Assembly (NCBI RefSeq): GCF_020089865.1
Contig: NZ_JAIRBM010000014.1
Span: 60,334-124,333 of the forward strand
Direction of reading: 5' to 3'
Origin: Microvirga puerhi
Lineage (GTDB): Bacteria > Pseudomonadota > Alphaproteobacteria > Rhizobiales > Beijerinckiaceae
Length of the DNA stretch: 64,000 nucleotides
Positions 27,083-35,566 of the stretch are shown here, in pieces (the first letter of the stretch is position 1; each line of letters starts with the position of its first letter). Under the pieces are notes generated by a model. That model searched no databases. It was not told the origin of the DNA and worked only from the letters and a program-made list of their open reading frames with translations. The translations under genes were made by a program, and so were the position numbers.

Positions 27083-29536
27083 TCAAGCACGCATCCGTGC
27101 GCTCGCGGGGTCATAGAATGGCCGGAGCTGGCAGCGGATGGGGACTTCCACGCCCGCGATGTCCACAGTAAAGCGCCGCTTCGCAATCCATTCCGCGTCG
27201 ACTGCCTCCTCACGGCCATTGAGCCAGCCGAGGCCGACGATTCCACCAAGGGTGTATCCGTAGGCCGCGGACGTGACGTCACCCACAGCTGCCCCGTTCG
27301 CGCGGATCAGTTCGCCGCCCCAGGCAATGGGAGTGTCCGGGTTCTCGGCCAGGAAGGAAACGAGCCGTTTCATCAAAGGCCGCTGGCGAGCAGCCAGGAG
27401 TGCCGCGCGGCCGAGGAAGTCCCGACCCTTATCGGGGGCGACGGCAAAGCCGAGACCGGCCTGCCAGGCTGTCACATCCGGCGACAATTCCCGCCCCCAT
27501 GCCCGGTAGCCCTTCTCGATGCGCAGCGAGTCGATGGCATAGTAGCCCGCAGGAACCAACCCGAGATCGGTTCCGGCACCGACGAGAATGTCATAGACCA
27601 GAACGGCGAATTCGGTTGGGATACACAGCTCCCAGCCCAGTTCACCCGCATAGGATCGTCGCGAGGCGAGAACCGTTGCATGGCCGATGCCGATTTCCCG
27701 GATGGCGCCAAAGGGGAAGGCCGCATTGTCGAAAGGGGCATCCGTCACACGCGACAGCAACTTGCGCGAATGCGGTCCCACCAGACCCAGAACCGCGAAG
27801 GCGGATGTAACATCGGTGACGGCCACGCAGGACGCCGTCGGGCTGTGCCGCATGATCCAATGCGCATCCCGCGTCGCCTGAGCGGTTCCCGTCACCAGGA
27901 GGAACCTGTCCTGGGCGAGACGCGCCACCGTGACGTCACTTTCAAAGCCGCCACGACTATTGAGAAGAGGCGTATAGACCGTCTGGCCCACCGGAACGGC
28001 GACGTCATTGGCGCAGAGATACTGAAGAGCCTCTTCCGCTCCCGGACCCTGCACCTGGAATTTCGCGAACGATGTCATGTCGAACAGCGCCACGGCCTCG
28101 CGGGCGGTGCGGTGTTCCTGGCCGACGCTCTCGAACCAGTTCTGGCGACCGAAGGAATAGTCGATGGCGCGGAACTGGTCCGGGGCAGCGAAGAAATTGG
28201 CTCGCTCCCAGCCCATTTTGGAACCGAAGACCGCACCCGACGCAGCAAGGCGATCATAGAGCGGCGACCGGCGGAACGGACGTGCGCTCTCCAACTCCCT
28301 ATTAGGCCATGGCATGGCATAGTGCAGCCCGAGCACCTCCTTGACGCGTTCCTTCAGCCACGTCTTGTTGTTGTGGAAGCGTGCGAAGCGGCGGATATCG
28401 ACAGGCCAGAGATCAAGGGTGGGCTCGCCTTCGACGATCCATTCCGCCAGCGCTCTTCCCGCACCGCCGCCGGAGGCAACGCCCATGGAATTGAAGCCCG
28501 CTGCGACGAAAACGCCGCGCACCTCCGGTGCCTCGCCCAGAATGAAATTGTTATCCGGCGTAAAGCTCTCCGGCCCGTTGAGGAAGGTCTTGATCGGCGC
28601 TGTCTCGAGAGCCGGAACCCGGACCAGCGCGTTCTGCATGAGGATTTCGAACTGGTCCCAGTCATCCGGAAGCAGTTGGAACTCGAAGGGATACGGAATT
28701 CCATTCATGCCCCAGGGTTTGGCATGGGGCTCGAAACCGCCCATGACGAGGCCCCCAACCTCCTCCTTGAAATAGATATATCCGTCGGGGTCGCGCAGCA
28801 CTGGCAGATCGGGTGTCACGCCCGGGATGGCGCCGGTTACGATGTACATATGCTCGGCGGAATGGAGCGGAATGGTCACACCGCACATCCCACCCACATC
28901 ACGCGACCACTGGCCTGCGCAGATGGCGAGAATCTCGCATCTGATCGTTCCATTGTCCGTCCTGACCGCAGTCACGGCTCCGTTCTCGACATCGATTGCC
29001 GTGACGCGGGTTTTCTCCAGGATGCGAACACCGCCGTCGCGTGCACCGCGTGCCAGCGCCTGTGTCAGATCGGCGGGGTTGGCCTTGCCGTCGCCGGGCA
29101 GCCAGGCTGCACCCTTGAGATCATCCGTCCGCATCAGCGGATAGAGCGCACCCGCTTCCGCGGCCGACAACAGCTCGATGGCAACGCCCTGGGCTCTGGC
29201 TGAGGATGCGGTGCGGCGCAGCTGGGTCATTCGCTCCTCGGTGCGAGCGACGCTGAGCGAGCCTGTCTGTTTCCAGCCCGTGGCGAGACCTGTTTCATGT
29301 TCCAGCTGAGCATAAAGCTCAGTCGAATACTGGATCAGCCGTGTGATGTTGCTATGCGACCGCAGTTGCCCGACCAGCCCTGCCGCATGCCACGTCGTGC
29401 CGCACGACAATCTCCCTTGCTCCACCAGCACGACGTCTCGCCAGCCAAGCTTGGCCAAATGATATGCAACGGATGTTCCGATAACGCCACCACCTATGAT
29501 GACGACACGGGCATGACTGGGACAGGAGGAGGTCAT
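27083..29536 (-). CDS. FAD-dependent oxidoreductase fused to GcvT domain (dimethylglycine/sarcosine dehydrogenase type)
   Basis: An 817-residue two-domain enzyme. Residues ~8-400 are a DAO-type FAD domain with the nucleotide motif GGGVIGTSVAYHLAKLG and the GTTWHAAG motif whose His carries covalent FAD in dimethylglycine dehydrogenase. Residues ~400-810 form a folate-binding aminomethyltransferase (GcvT) domain (LFDMTSFAKFQVQGPGA, RIEKGYRAWGREL). Family members oxidatively remove N-methyl groups and pass the one-carbon unit to tetrahydrofolate. Here it lies in the AEP island, downstream of a DeoR regulator on the same strand, so an N-methylated phosphonate is a possible substrate. Start taken at ATG 29534-29536; TTG at 29566 gives ten more residues. 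Confidence 0.85.
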   Translation of the reverse strand: MTSSCPSHARVVIIGGGVIGTSVAYHLAKLGWRDVVLVEQGRLSCGTTWHAAGLVGQLRSHSNITRLIQYSTELYAQLEHETGLATGWKQTGSLSVARTEERMTQLRRTASSARAQGVAIELLSAAEAGALYPLMRTDDLKGAAWLPGDGKANPADLTQALARGARDGGVRILEKTRVTAIDVENGAVTAVRTDNGTIRCEILAICAGQWSRDVGGMCGVTIPLHSAEHMYIVTGAIPGVTPDLPVLRDPDGYIYFKEEVGGLVMGGFEPHAKPWGMNGIPYPFEFQLLPDDWDQFEILMQNALVRVPALETAPIKTFLNGPESFTPDNNFILGEAPEVRGVFVAAGFNSMGVASGGGAGRALAEWIVEGEPTLDLWPVDIRRFARFHNNKTWLKERVKEVLGLHYAMPWPNRELESARPFRRSPLYDRLAASGAVFGSKMGWERANFFAAPDQFRAIDYSFGRQNWFESVGQEHRTAREAVALFDMTSFAKFQVQGPGAEEALQYLCANDVAVPVGQTVYTPLLNSRGGFESDVTVARLAQDRFLLVTGTAQATRDAHWIMRHSPTASCVAVTDVTSAFAVLGLVGPHSRKLLSRVTDAPFDNAAFPFGAIREIGIGHATVLASRRSYAGELGWELCIPTEFAVLVYDILVGAGTDLGLVPAGYYAIDSLRIEKGYRAWGRELSPDVTAWQAGLGFAVAPDKGRDFLGRAALLAARQRPLMKRLVSFLAENPDTPIAWGGELIRANGAAVGDVTSAAYGYTLGGIVGLGWLNGREEAVDAEWIAKRRFTVDIAGVEVPIRCQLRPFYDPASARMRA

Positions 29537-29617
29537 GGCGGCGCGTTCCCTTGAGACCTTTCCCAAGCTGACGCATGCAAATTCTCAAATCAACACAAAA
29601 AACAACAAAAACTCACA

Positions 29618-30397
29618 TCATGTGGTTAGGAGAGGAATTCCGCGCCGCTGGAGAGCATCGGCAATGGCTTTCGTCGGTGGCCGGTCAGTCACCAGTCCAG
29701 CGACATTCTCGTCTCCGGGAATGCGCAGGGCAGTCAAGCGGCCGAATTTCTCATGGTCCACCAGAAAGTAGGCCTCGTGTGCCACCGAGATCATGCGGGC
29801 GCGCTGCTCTGCTCCGATCCGGGTGTAGTCCGTCACCTCTCCCTTCGGCGAGACGCCGCCGACACCGATGAAGGCCATATCGACACGAAAGCGCGCAATA
29901 GCCTCCAGCATGTCGACGCCAACAGTCGCCTCCTCGCGTGGATCGACCTCGCCGCCGAGAAGGTGAACACGTGTGTCGGGCATTCGCGCCATCAGATGAG
30001 CGATCGACAGTGAACCCGTGCAGATTGTGAGATTCCTTCGCTCCTTGAGCGCTGACGCGAGGGCGAGGGTCGTCGTACCGGAATCGAGCAGCAGGACCAT
30101 CCCGTCCTCGATGAGCGCAGCAGCCCGTTTCGCGATGGCAGCCTTGCCAGCGGCATTCGTCGTGACGCGCTCCTCATAGTCCGGTTCTATGCTTTCCCGG
30201 CGCGAAGCACCACCATGAATGACCTCGAGCTGTTTCCTGTCGGCCAGCTGCTTCAGATCCCGTCGGATGGTTTCGTGGGATACGCCGAAATAGGTTGCAA
30301 GTTCATTGACCGCGACGAAGCCATTCGTCGCGATGCGTTTGAGAATCTCGCCATGTCTCAGGGCAGCCAGTGGCTTCACCTGGGCGTTTCGAGCCAA
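29618..30397 (-). CDS. DeoR-family transcriptional regulator
   Basis: A 259-residue repressor with an N-terminal HTH (HGEILKRIATNGFVAVNELATYFGVSHETIRRDL) and a DeoR sugar-phosphate-isomerase-like sensor domain (LLLDSGTTTLALA, MAFIGVGGVSPKGEVTDY). It starts at TTG with GGAGG seven bases upstream. It is divergent from the PbfA-like lyase and precedes the FAD/GcvT gene, so it may control both. Effectors of this family are usually phosphorylated compounds, which would suit phosphonate intermediates (inference). Confidence 0.88.
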   Translation of the reverse strand: MARNAQVKPLAALRHGEILKRIATNGFVAVNELATYFGVSHETIRRDLKQLADRKQLEVIHGGASRRESIEPDYEERVTTNAAGKAAIAKRAAALIEDGMVLLLDSGTTTLALASALKERRNLTICTGSLSIAHLMARMPDTRVHLLGGEVDPREEATVGVDMLEAIARFRVDMAFIGVGGVSPKGEVTDYTRIGAEQRARMISVAHEAYFLVDHEKFGRLTALRIPGDENVAGLVTDRPPTKAIADALQRRGIPLLTT

Positions 30398-30464
30398 AAT
30401 CGTCCCTCCAGCAATGCTGGTCGGATAAGTGTAGCGAAGCTGGGATCATAGGAATAGCCACAAA

Positions 30465-30483
30465 ATGTCACATTTTGCGACAT
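30465..30483. promoter_or_regulatory. Inverted repeat ATGTC-N9-GACAT, candidate DeoR operator
   Basis: Lies in the 148-bp gap between the divergent deoR-like and pbfA-like genes. Arms are only five bases, with a partial internal repeat of CAAAATG/CATTTTG. The position suits an operator acting on both genes. Confidence 0.35.
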
Positions 30484-30545
30484 ATCCGGTCTTCCCCCAG
30501 CCTATGGACATGCTAGGCTCCTTTAGCGACCAAAGGGGCAAAGAG

Positions 30546-31922
30546 ATGGGCAACAATGCAGCAACGATAAGGGGGGATGTCCCACACGAATCCGAGAGCG
30601 ACACCAATGCGACGCCCTTGCGTGCGGCTTGGGCCACCGCGCATATCGACTCCGCGACCCGCGCCCTCCTGGACAGGGATTCGGACAGCTTCCTGCACCA
30701 ATCCGTGTCAACACCGTGCCTCAATGCCATCCGCAGAGCAGAGGGCATCTACATCGAAGATCTGGCCGGACGGCGGTACATGGATTTCCATGGCAACAAC
30801 GTTCATCATATCGGCTACGGGCATCCGCGACTGAAACGCGCCATTGTCGAACAGATGGATGCCCTTCCCTTCGCCCCCCGTCGTTTCACTTGTGAACCCG
30901 CGGTTGCCCTCGCGGAGAAGCTCGCATCGATCACGCCAGGCACCTTGTCCAAGGTCCTGTTTACGACTGGCGGCTCTGATGCTGTCGAGGTCGCCATCAA
31001 GATTGCACGGGCGGCAACCGGACGCTTCAAGACCTTGTCCTTCTGGGATGCTTTCCATGGGGCGGGTTTCGGTGCTGCAAGCGTTGGCGGAGAGGCCCTG
31101 TTTCGCGGCAGGCCGCACGGACCGCTGATGCCCGGCGCGGAACATGTTGCGCCTTTCGGCAGCTTAAATTGTCCTTATGGTGGTAAGACAGAACAGGAAT
31201 CCGGCGATGCCTGTGCGCGCATGATTGACTATGTCTTGAGCCGTGAGGGAGATTTCGCGGCCTTCATTGCCGAGCCAATCCGTGCCGTTCCCTATGTGCC
31301 TCCACCTGATTTCTGGCGCAAGGTGCGCGACGCCTGCAACCGGACTGGGACGCTCCTGATCTTCGACGAGATTCCGACCGGTCTCGGCAAGACAGGGCAC
31401 ATGTTCTCTTGCGAACACTTTGGTGTGACGCCGGATATTCTCGTCCTTGGAAAGGGGCTTGGCGGCGGCCTCCTGCCGATAGCCGCAACGATCTGTAGGC
31501 CGGAGCTTGATGTTGGAGGCGCTTGGGCCTTCGGGCACTACACCCATGAAAAGAACCCGGTAACCACGAGGGCCGCCCTGGAGACCATCCGTATCATCGA
31601 GGATGAACACCTTGTTGAGAACGCGGCCTGCGTCGGTGCCCAAGCGCTCGCGCGGCTGCGCTCCTGGAATTCGCGCTTTCCATCGGTCGGTGACGTGCGT
31701 GGGCGAGGATTTCTGATTGGTATCGAGCTTCAGGATATTGAAGGGCTACCCGCCAGGCTCGTGGCAGAGCGCACGCTCTACAATGCCCTTGAACGAGGCC
31801 TGTCTTTCAAAACCACCATGGGAACCGTTCTAACCCTGACACCTCCACTCGTTACCACCCAGGAGGAGATGGAGAAAGCCCTCGATATCCTTGAAGAAGC
31901 GCTTGACCATGCGCTCCTATGA
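30546..31922 (+). CDS. pbfA: PbfA-like (R)-1-hydroxy-2-aminoethylphosphonate ammonia-lyase (class III aminotransferase fold)
   Basis: A 458-residue PLP enzyme of the class III aminotransferase superfamily. It has the GGSDAVEVAIKIARAATG phosphate-cup segment, Asp in IFDEIPTGLGKTG and Lys in VLGKGLGGGLLP. Within phn islands such proteins are PbfA, which deaminates (R)-1-hydroxy-AEP to phosphonoacetaldehyde, the PhnW product. The conserved opening DFHGNNVHHIGYGHP, with His replacing the usual residues of true aminotransferases, and the phnWAY context favour PbfA over an ordinary transaminase. The frame is open from 30465, but ATG 30546 after GCAAAGAG is preferred. Confidence 0.8.
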   Translation: MGNNAATIRGDVPHESESDTNATPLRAAWATAHIDSATRALLDRDSDSFLHQSVSTPCLNAIRRAEGIYIEDLAGRRYMDFHGNNVHHIGYGHPRLKRAIVEQMDALPFAPRRFTCEPAVALAEKLASITPGTLSKVLFTTGGSDAVEVAIKIARAATGRFKTLSFWDAFHGAGFGAASVGGEALFRGRPHGPLMPGAEHVAPFGSLNCPYGGKTEQESGDACARMIDYVLSREGDFAAFIAEPIRAVPYVPPPDFWRKVRDACNRTGTLLIFDEIPTGLGKTGHMFSCEHFGVTPDILVLGKGLGGGLLPIAATICRPELDVGGAWAFGHYTHEKNPVTTRAALETIRIIEDEHLVENAACVGAQALARLRSWNSRFPSVGDVRGRGFLIGIELQDIEGLPARLVAERTLYNALERGLSFKTTMGTVLTLTPPLVTTQEEMEKALDILEEALDHALL

Positions 31923-32108
31923 AGGAGTATTTCCGGAATGCCCCTGCCCTTTCCGAATGCCCGGTTCGTCATGATGGTCCTGTCTCGTGACCACGAGAGT
32001 CAGCATTGGGTCAGATTTCGTTGAAAAAGTCGGCATCCAAACGGACTGGGACAGCGATGCAGCTTGCCTTGTTGAGGTTAGGACTGTTGTGAGGTGTATC
32101 CTTCGGGC

Positions 32109-32485
32109 CTAGGCTCCTTGGGTCATTTGAGGCCGTGGTGAAGCGACCAGTCTGGCAAGCTTTCTCAGATTCTGAGCCGTTGCTGCTTGCCCTCCAACCC
32201 GAGACGGCAGAACCAGCTGTAGGTGAGGTTGAGGTGGACCTCCTCGCAGAGGCGTCGCTCGGAGCGGATGCCGAGGCAGTAGCCGATCAGCAGCATGCGG
32301 ATCATCAACTCGGGATCGACGGAGGGCCGTCCGGTGGTGCTGTAGAAGCCAGCCAGATGCTGGCGCAATTCTGAGCAGTCGACGAAACAGTCGATGGAAC
32401 GCAGCAGGTGATCGGACGGGACGTGATCCTCGAGCCGGAACTCGTAGAGCAAACTCTCCTGCATCACGAGACGCTCGCCCATCAT
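32109..32485 (-). pseudogene. Transposase with DUF772-type N-terminus, internally deleted
   Basis: From 32485 the frame reads MMGERLVMQESLLYEFRLEDHVPSDHLLRSID, through FYSTTGRPSVDPELMIRMLLIGYCLGIRSERRLCEEVHLNL to WFCRLGLEGK, the N-terminal domain of IS5/IS1182-type transposases. At about 32190 it jumps into NLRKLARLVASPRPQM in another frame, which looks like the usual transposase C-terminus. The catalytic middle is missing, so the element lost its core by internal deletion and cannot transpose itself. Confidence 0.7.
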
Positions 32486-32771
32486 GGCTCGATCCCCCTG
32501 CTGAGAGTGCCTCGTCAGGGAAGCACGAGGACTTTTTCGACGAAATCTGCCAAGAGCAAACTTTGTGGGCACGTCGCGGATACGTCCGCTTCGTTCTCAT
32601 TACACTCGCTCAGCGGCAACAGTCGCACGGTTGAATACGGACGGACGTTCAGGTGATCGCTTACGTCCTCTTTCGACAAAAAGCTCTCATGCTTGAGACT
32701 TTAAGAAAGGGAGAACTTTGAGCAGCCACTGGAGGACGTCTGCCTGGAAAGAGACCCTGTCACTGTGGGTC

Positions 32772-33446
32772 TCAACTGGCCTTGGACGGCAGAGTGAAGA
32801 GCGATAGGAATCGCTTGGCTAACTTCCGATCTCCCTCGATCTGCAACAAGTCCAGCGCCGCGCCGCCGTAGACGACCGCCGCAACTTCCTTTGGCTCGCC
32901 AGTGATCAGCGCCACGCCCTCCTTCGCCGCTCCGCGCCGTATCTCGATAGCGCCGCTTGCTACTCGGGCCACATAAACCATCTCGCCAAAACGGAACGCG
33001 ACGGTGCCTGCGAAGCCTTTTGCGCGCTCGGCATCCAGCATGGCAGTGAAGGACAACATGATCGATACGCCTGACAATGGCAGGGTTGGATCATGCTCTG
33101 GCGACCGTGCCGCCCATCGCCCCATTTCACGGATCAGCGGTGCCGTCTCCAGCCCCCATTCGGTCGCCTCATAGACCTGCACGGAGGCCGGCGGCGGGAG
33201 CTTGCGCCGCTGCACCAACCCACGGCTTTCCAGTTCCTTCAACCGCTGAGTCAGCACGTTGGCGCTGATCGCCGGCAGGTCCGCCCGTAGGTCGGAAAAT
33301 CTCCGTGGACCCAGCAGCAATTCGCGCAGCACTAGCAGCGCCCAGCGCTCCCCGATCAGCTCCAGCGCATGCGCCGTCCCGCAGGCATCGTCGTATCCCT
33401 GCCTAGGCTCGCTTCGCCGCGTCTTAGTTGTTTTTTCTAACTTCAC
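32772..33446 (-). CDS. HxlR-type winged-helix regulator with SCP2-like C-terminal domain
   Basis: A 224-residue regulator. Residues ~20-110 are an HxlR helix-turn-helix domain (ACGTAHALELIGERWALLVLRELLLGPRRFSDLRADLP, LTQRLKELESRGLVQRR). The rest (FAGTVAFRFGEMVYVARVASGAIEIRRG... ALITGEPKEVAAVVYGG) resembles the sterol-carrier-type ligand domain found behind such HTHs. It is divergent from the DUF1428/VOC/DHFR operon across 85 bp and is its probable regulator. HxlR proteins often sense quinones or aldehydes; the signal here is unknown. Confidence 0.88.
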   Translation of the reverse strand: MKLEKTTKTRRSEPRQGYDDACGTAHALELIGERWALLVLRELLLGPRRFSDLRADLPAISANVLTQRLKELESRGLVQRRKLPPPASVQVYEATEWGLETAPLIREMGRWAARSPEHDPTLPLSGVSIMLSFTAMLDAERAKGFAGTVAFRFGEMVYVARVASGAIEIRRGAAKEGVALITGEPKEVAAVVYGGAALDLLQIEGDRKLAKRFLSLFTLPSKAS

Positions 33447-33531
33447 AGTTGCATTATATAACTCGCCGCGTCATGCTTCAAGGGCTATCGAGTCGAATGC
33501 CTGAGCCCAGCATGAAAGAAGGAGACGGAAA

Positions 33532-34254
33532 ATGACCTACATCGAAGGGTTCATCGTCGCGGTGCCGATCGCCAACAAGGATGCGTATGTGGACCATGCG
33601 ACTGGCTTCGCACCCCTGATCCGGGAGCTGGGGGCCACTCGGATGGTCGAAAGCTGGAGCGACGACGTTCCGGAGGGCAAAGTCACCGACTTCCGCAAGG
33701 CGGTCCAGGCCAAGGATGACGAAGCGGTGGTCTTCTCCTGGTTCGAATATCCTGACCGGGCCGCGCGGGATGCCGCGAACGAGAAGATGGGGAGCGATCC
33801 GCGCATGAAGGAAATGGGCGCGGCAATGCCCTTCGACGGCAAGCGCATGATCTACGGCGGCTTCGACACCATCGTCGATGAGCGTGGCTCGGGCACGGCC
33901 GGCTACACCGATGGCTTCGTGGTGCCGGTTCCGTCGGAGAAGAAGGCGGATTACCAGGCTTTGGCCCAGCGTATGGCCAGCAAGTTTAAGGAGTACGGTG
34001 CGGTCAGAGTGCTCGAGGCCTGGGGTGACGATGTGCCGACCGGCAAAGTGACCGACTACTGGCGCGCCGTGCAGGCCCAGCATGGGGAAGAGGTCGTCTA
34101 TTCCTACATTCAGTGGCCCGACAAGGCGACCCGGAATGCGGGCTGGGCCAGGATGATGGCAGCGGATCCTGAGCAGAGCACTCCGATGCCGTTCGACGGC
34201 AAGCGCATGTTCTGGGGCGGCTTCCACCCGATCCTCGACACGGCGGCGGAGTAG
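33532..34254 (+). CDS. Tandem DUF1428 protein
   Basis: A 240-residue protein built of two DUF1428 (YbaA-like) copies. Repeat 1 is ~1-118 (YIEGFIVAVPIANKDAYVDHA ... MPFDGKRMIYGGFDTIVD); repeat 2 is ~123-235 (YTDGFVVPVPSEKKADYQALA ... MPFDGKRMFWGGFHPILD). Single-domain members are ~117 residues, so this is a fusion of two. Dimeric ferredoxin-like barrels of this type bind small ligands, but the function is unknown. First gene of a four-gene operon with a GGAGA ribosome site. The next gene follows after 5 bp. Confidence 0.85.
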   Translation: MTYIEGFIVAVPIANKDAYVDHATGFAPLIRELGATRMVESWSDDVPEGKVTDFRKAVQAKDDEAVVFSWFEYPDRAARDAANEKMGSDPRMKEMGAAMPFDGKRMIYGGFDTIVDERGSGTAGYTDGFVVPVPSEKKADYQALAQRMASKFKEYGAVRVLEAWGDDVPTGKVTDYWRAVQAQHGEEVVYSYIQWPDKATRNAGWARMMAADPEQSTPMPFDGKRMFWGGFHPILDTAAE

Positions 34255-34259
34255 GGACG

Positions 34260-35054
34260 ATGGCCAACCCTGCGTGCAGCTTCATCTGGTATGAGCTGAT
34301 GACCCCTGAGCCAGCCGGGTCCAAGCGCTTCTACGACGCGGTCGTCGCGGGCTGGACCATTGAGGCGCAGCCGTTCGGCGAGATGAACTACCGGCTGATT
34401 TCCCGAAGCGATGGCGGCAACAGCGGCGGGGTGTTACGGCTGACCGAGGAGATGCAGCGGCATGGCGCGCGGCCGTGCTGGCTCGGCTATCTCGGCGTCC
34501 CCGATGTCGATGCGGCGGTCGCCCGGGTCGAGGAGGACGGTGGCCGGACGCTGATGCCGGGCCGCGACATTCGCGGCGTCGGACGCATCGCCATGGTGAC
34601 TGATCCCGACGGCGCGCCCTTCTACCTGATGACACCAACCCCGCCCGCCGGTCGGCCTGATATGGAGAGCGACGTCTTCTCCGTCGATCGTCCGCAGCAC
34701 GTCCGCTGGAACGAGCTGCAGGCAAGCAACCAGGATCGGGCGGTCGCCTTCTACACCCAGCACTTTGGCTGGCGGCAGGAGGGCGCCATGGAAATGGGCG
34801 ACTTCGGCTCCTACCGCTTCCTCTATCAGGGCGAGACCATGATCGGCGCCATCATGCCGAGGACGCCGCAGGCGTCCCAGGCTGCGTGGACCTTCTACAT
34901 CGGAGTCGACGACATCGACCGGGCGGCGGACGCCGCGCGTGCCGGCGGTGGCACGATCCTTCACGGCCCCAACGAAATCCCGGGCGGCGAGTATTCGCTG
35001 ACCGCTGTTGACCCCCAGGGCGCCGTCTTCGGATTGATAGGCCCGCGTCAGTGA
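34260..35054 (+). CDS. VOC-family protein with two glyoxalase-like domains
   Basis: A 264-residue protein with two vicinal-oxygen-chelate modules: ~1-125 (SFIWYELMTPEPAGSKRFYDAVV ... IAMVTDPDGAPFYLM) and ~140-262 (HVRWNELQASNQDRAVAFYTQHFGW ... LTAVDPQGAVFGLIG). Related proteins include glyoxalase/bleomycin-resistance and antibiotic-binding types. Lies between the DUF1428 and the second VOC gene, whose GTG start is just past its stop. Probably a small-molecule detoxifying or binding protein. Confidence 0.88.
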   Translation: MANPACSFIWYELMTPEPAGSKRFYDAVVAGWTIEAQPFGEMNYRLISRSDGGNSGGVLRLTEEMQRHGARPCWLGYLGVPDVDAAVARVEEDGGRTLMPGRDIRGVGRIAMVTDPDGAPFYLMTPTPPAGRPDMESDVFSVDRPQHVRWNELQASNQDRAVAFYTQHFGWRQEGAMEMGDFGSYRFLYQGETMIGAIMPRTPQASQAAWTFYIGVDDIDRAADAARAGGGTILHGPNEIPGGEYSLTAVDPQGAVFGLIGPRQ

Positions 35055-35065
35055 GGAGAAATATT

Positions 35066-35566
35066 GTGGCCAGCGACAAGCTCATGACCTGCCTGTGGTT
35101 CGATCGCGGGGAAGCCCGCAAGGCTGCGGAGTTCTACGCCGCAACCTTTCCCGACAGCAGTGTTGGCGCTCCCATGCACGCCCCGTCAGACTTCCCGGGC
35201 GGGACAGAGGGCACCGAACTCACGGTCGAGTTCACCGTGCTCGGCCGGCCGTTCGTCGGCCTGAACGGCGGACCCAATTTCAAGGCCAATGAGGCGGTCA
35301 GCTTCATGGTCCTGACCGACGACCAGGAAGAAACCGACCGTTATTGGAATGCCATCGTCAGCAATGGCGGGCACGAAAGCGCTTGTGGCTGGTGCAAGGA
35401 TCGCTGGGGCTTTTCGTGGCAGATCACGCCCCGTGCGCTGCTGCGGGCTAACAGCAATCCTGACAAGGCCGCGGCTAGGCGAGCGTTCGAAGCGATGATG
35501 ACGATGCGCAAGATCGACATCGCCCGGATCGAGGCTGCGGAGCGCGGTGTAGCCGTCAATGCGTAA
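35066..35566 (+). CDS. VOC-family protein of the PhnB/3-demethylubiquinone-like group
   Basis: A 166-residue protein from GTG 35066, with GAGGAG seven bases upstream. It has the PhnB-like pattern LMTCLWFDRGEARKAAEFYAATFPDSSVG, FVGLNGGPNFKANEAVSFMV, DRYWNAIVSNGGHESACGWCKDRWGFSWQITPRAL. Function of the group is poorly defined; some are called methyltransferases from old annotations without evidence. Despite the PhnB name it is not a phosphonate enzyme. Its stop overlaps the next gene's start by eight bases. Confidence 0.85.
   Translation: MASDKLMTCLWFDRGEARKAAEFYAATFPDSSVGAPMHAPSDFPGGTEGTELTVEFTVLGRPFVGLNGGPNFKANEAVSFMVLTDDQEETDRYWNAIVSNGGHESACGWCKDRWGFSWQITPRALLRANSNPDKAAARRAFEAMMTMRKIDIARIEAAERGVAVNA

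Noticed and set aside
27680..29203. 507-codon plus-strand frame
   Set aside because: Antisense to the FAD/GcvT gene; composition rich in Arg and His, no ribosome site.
35066..35566. PhnB as part of the phosphonate pathway
   Set aside because: PhnB-like VOC proteins are not C-P bond enzymes; the gene belongs to the HxlR/DUF1428 operon several kb away from phnWAY.
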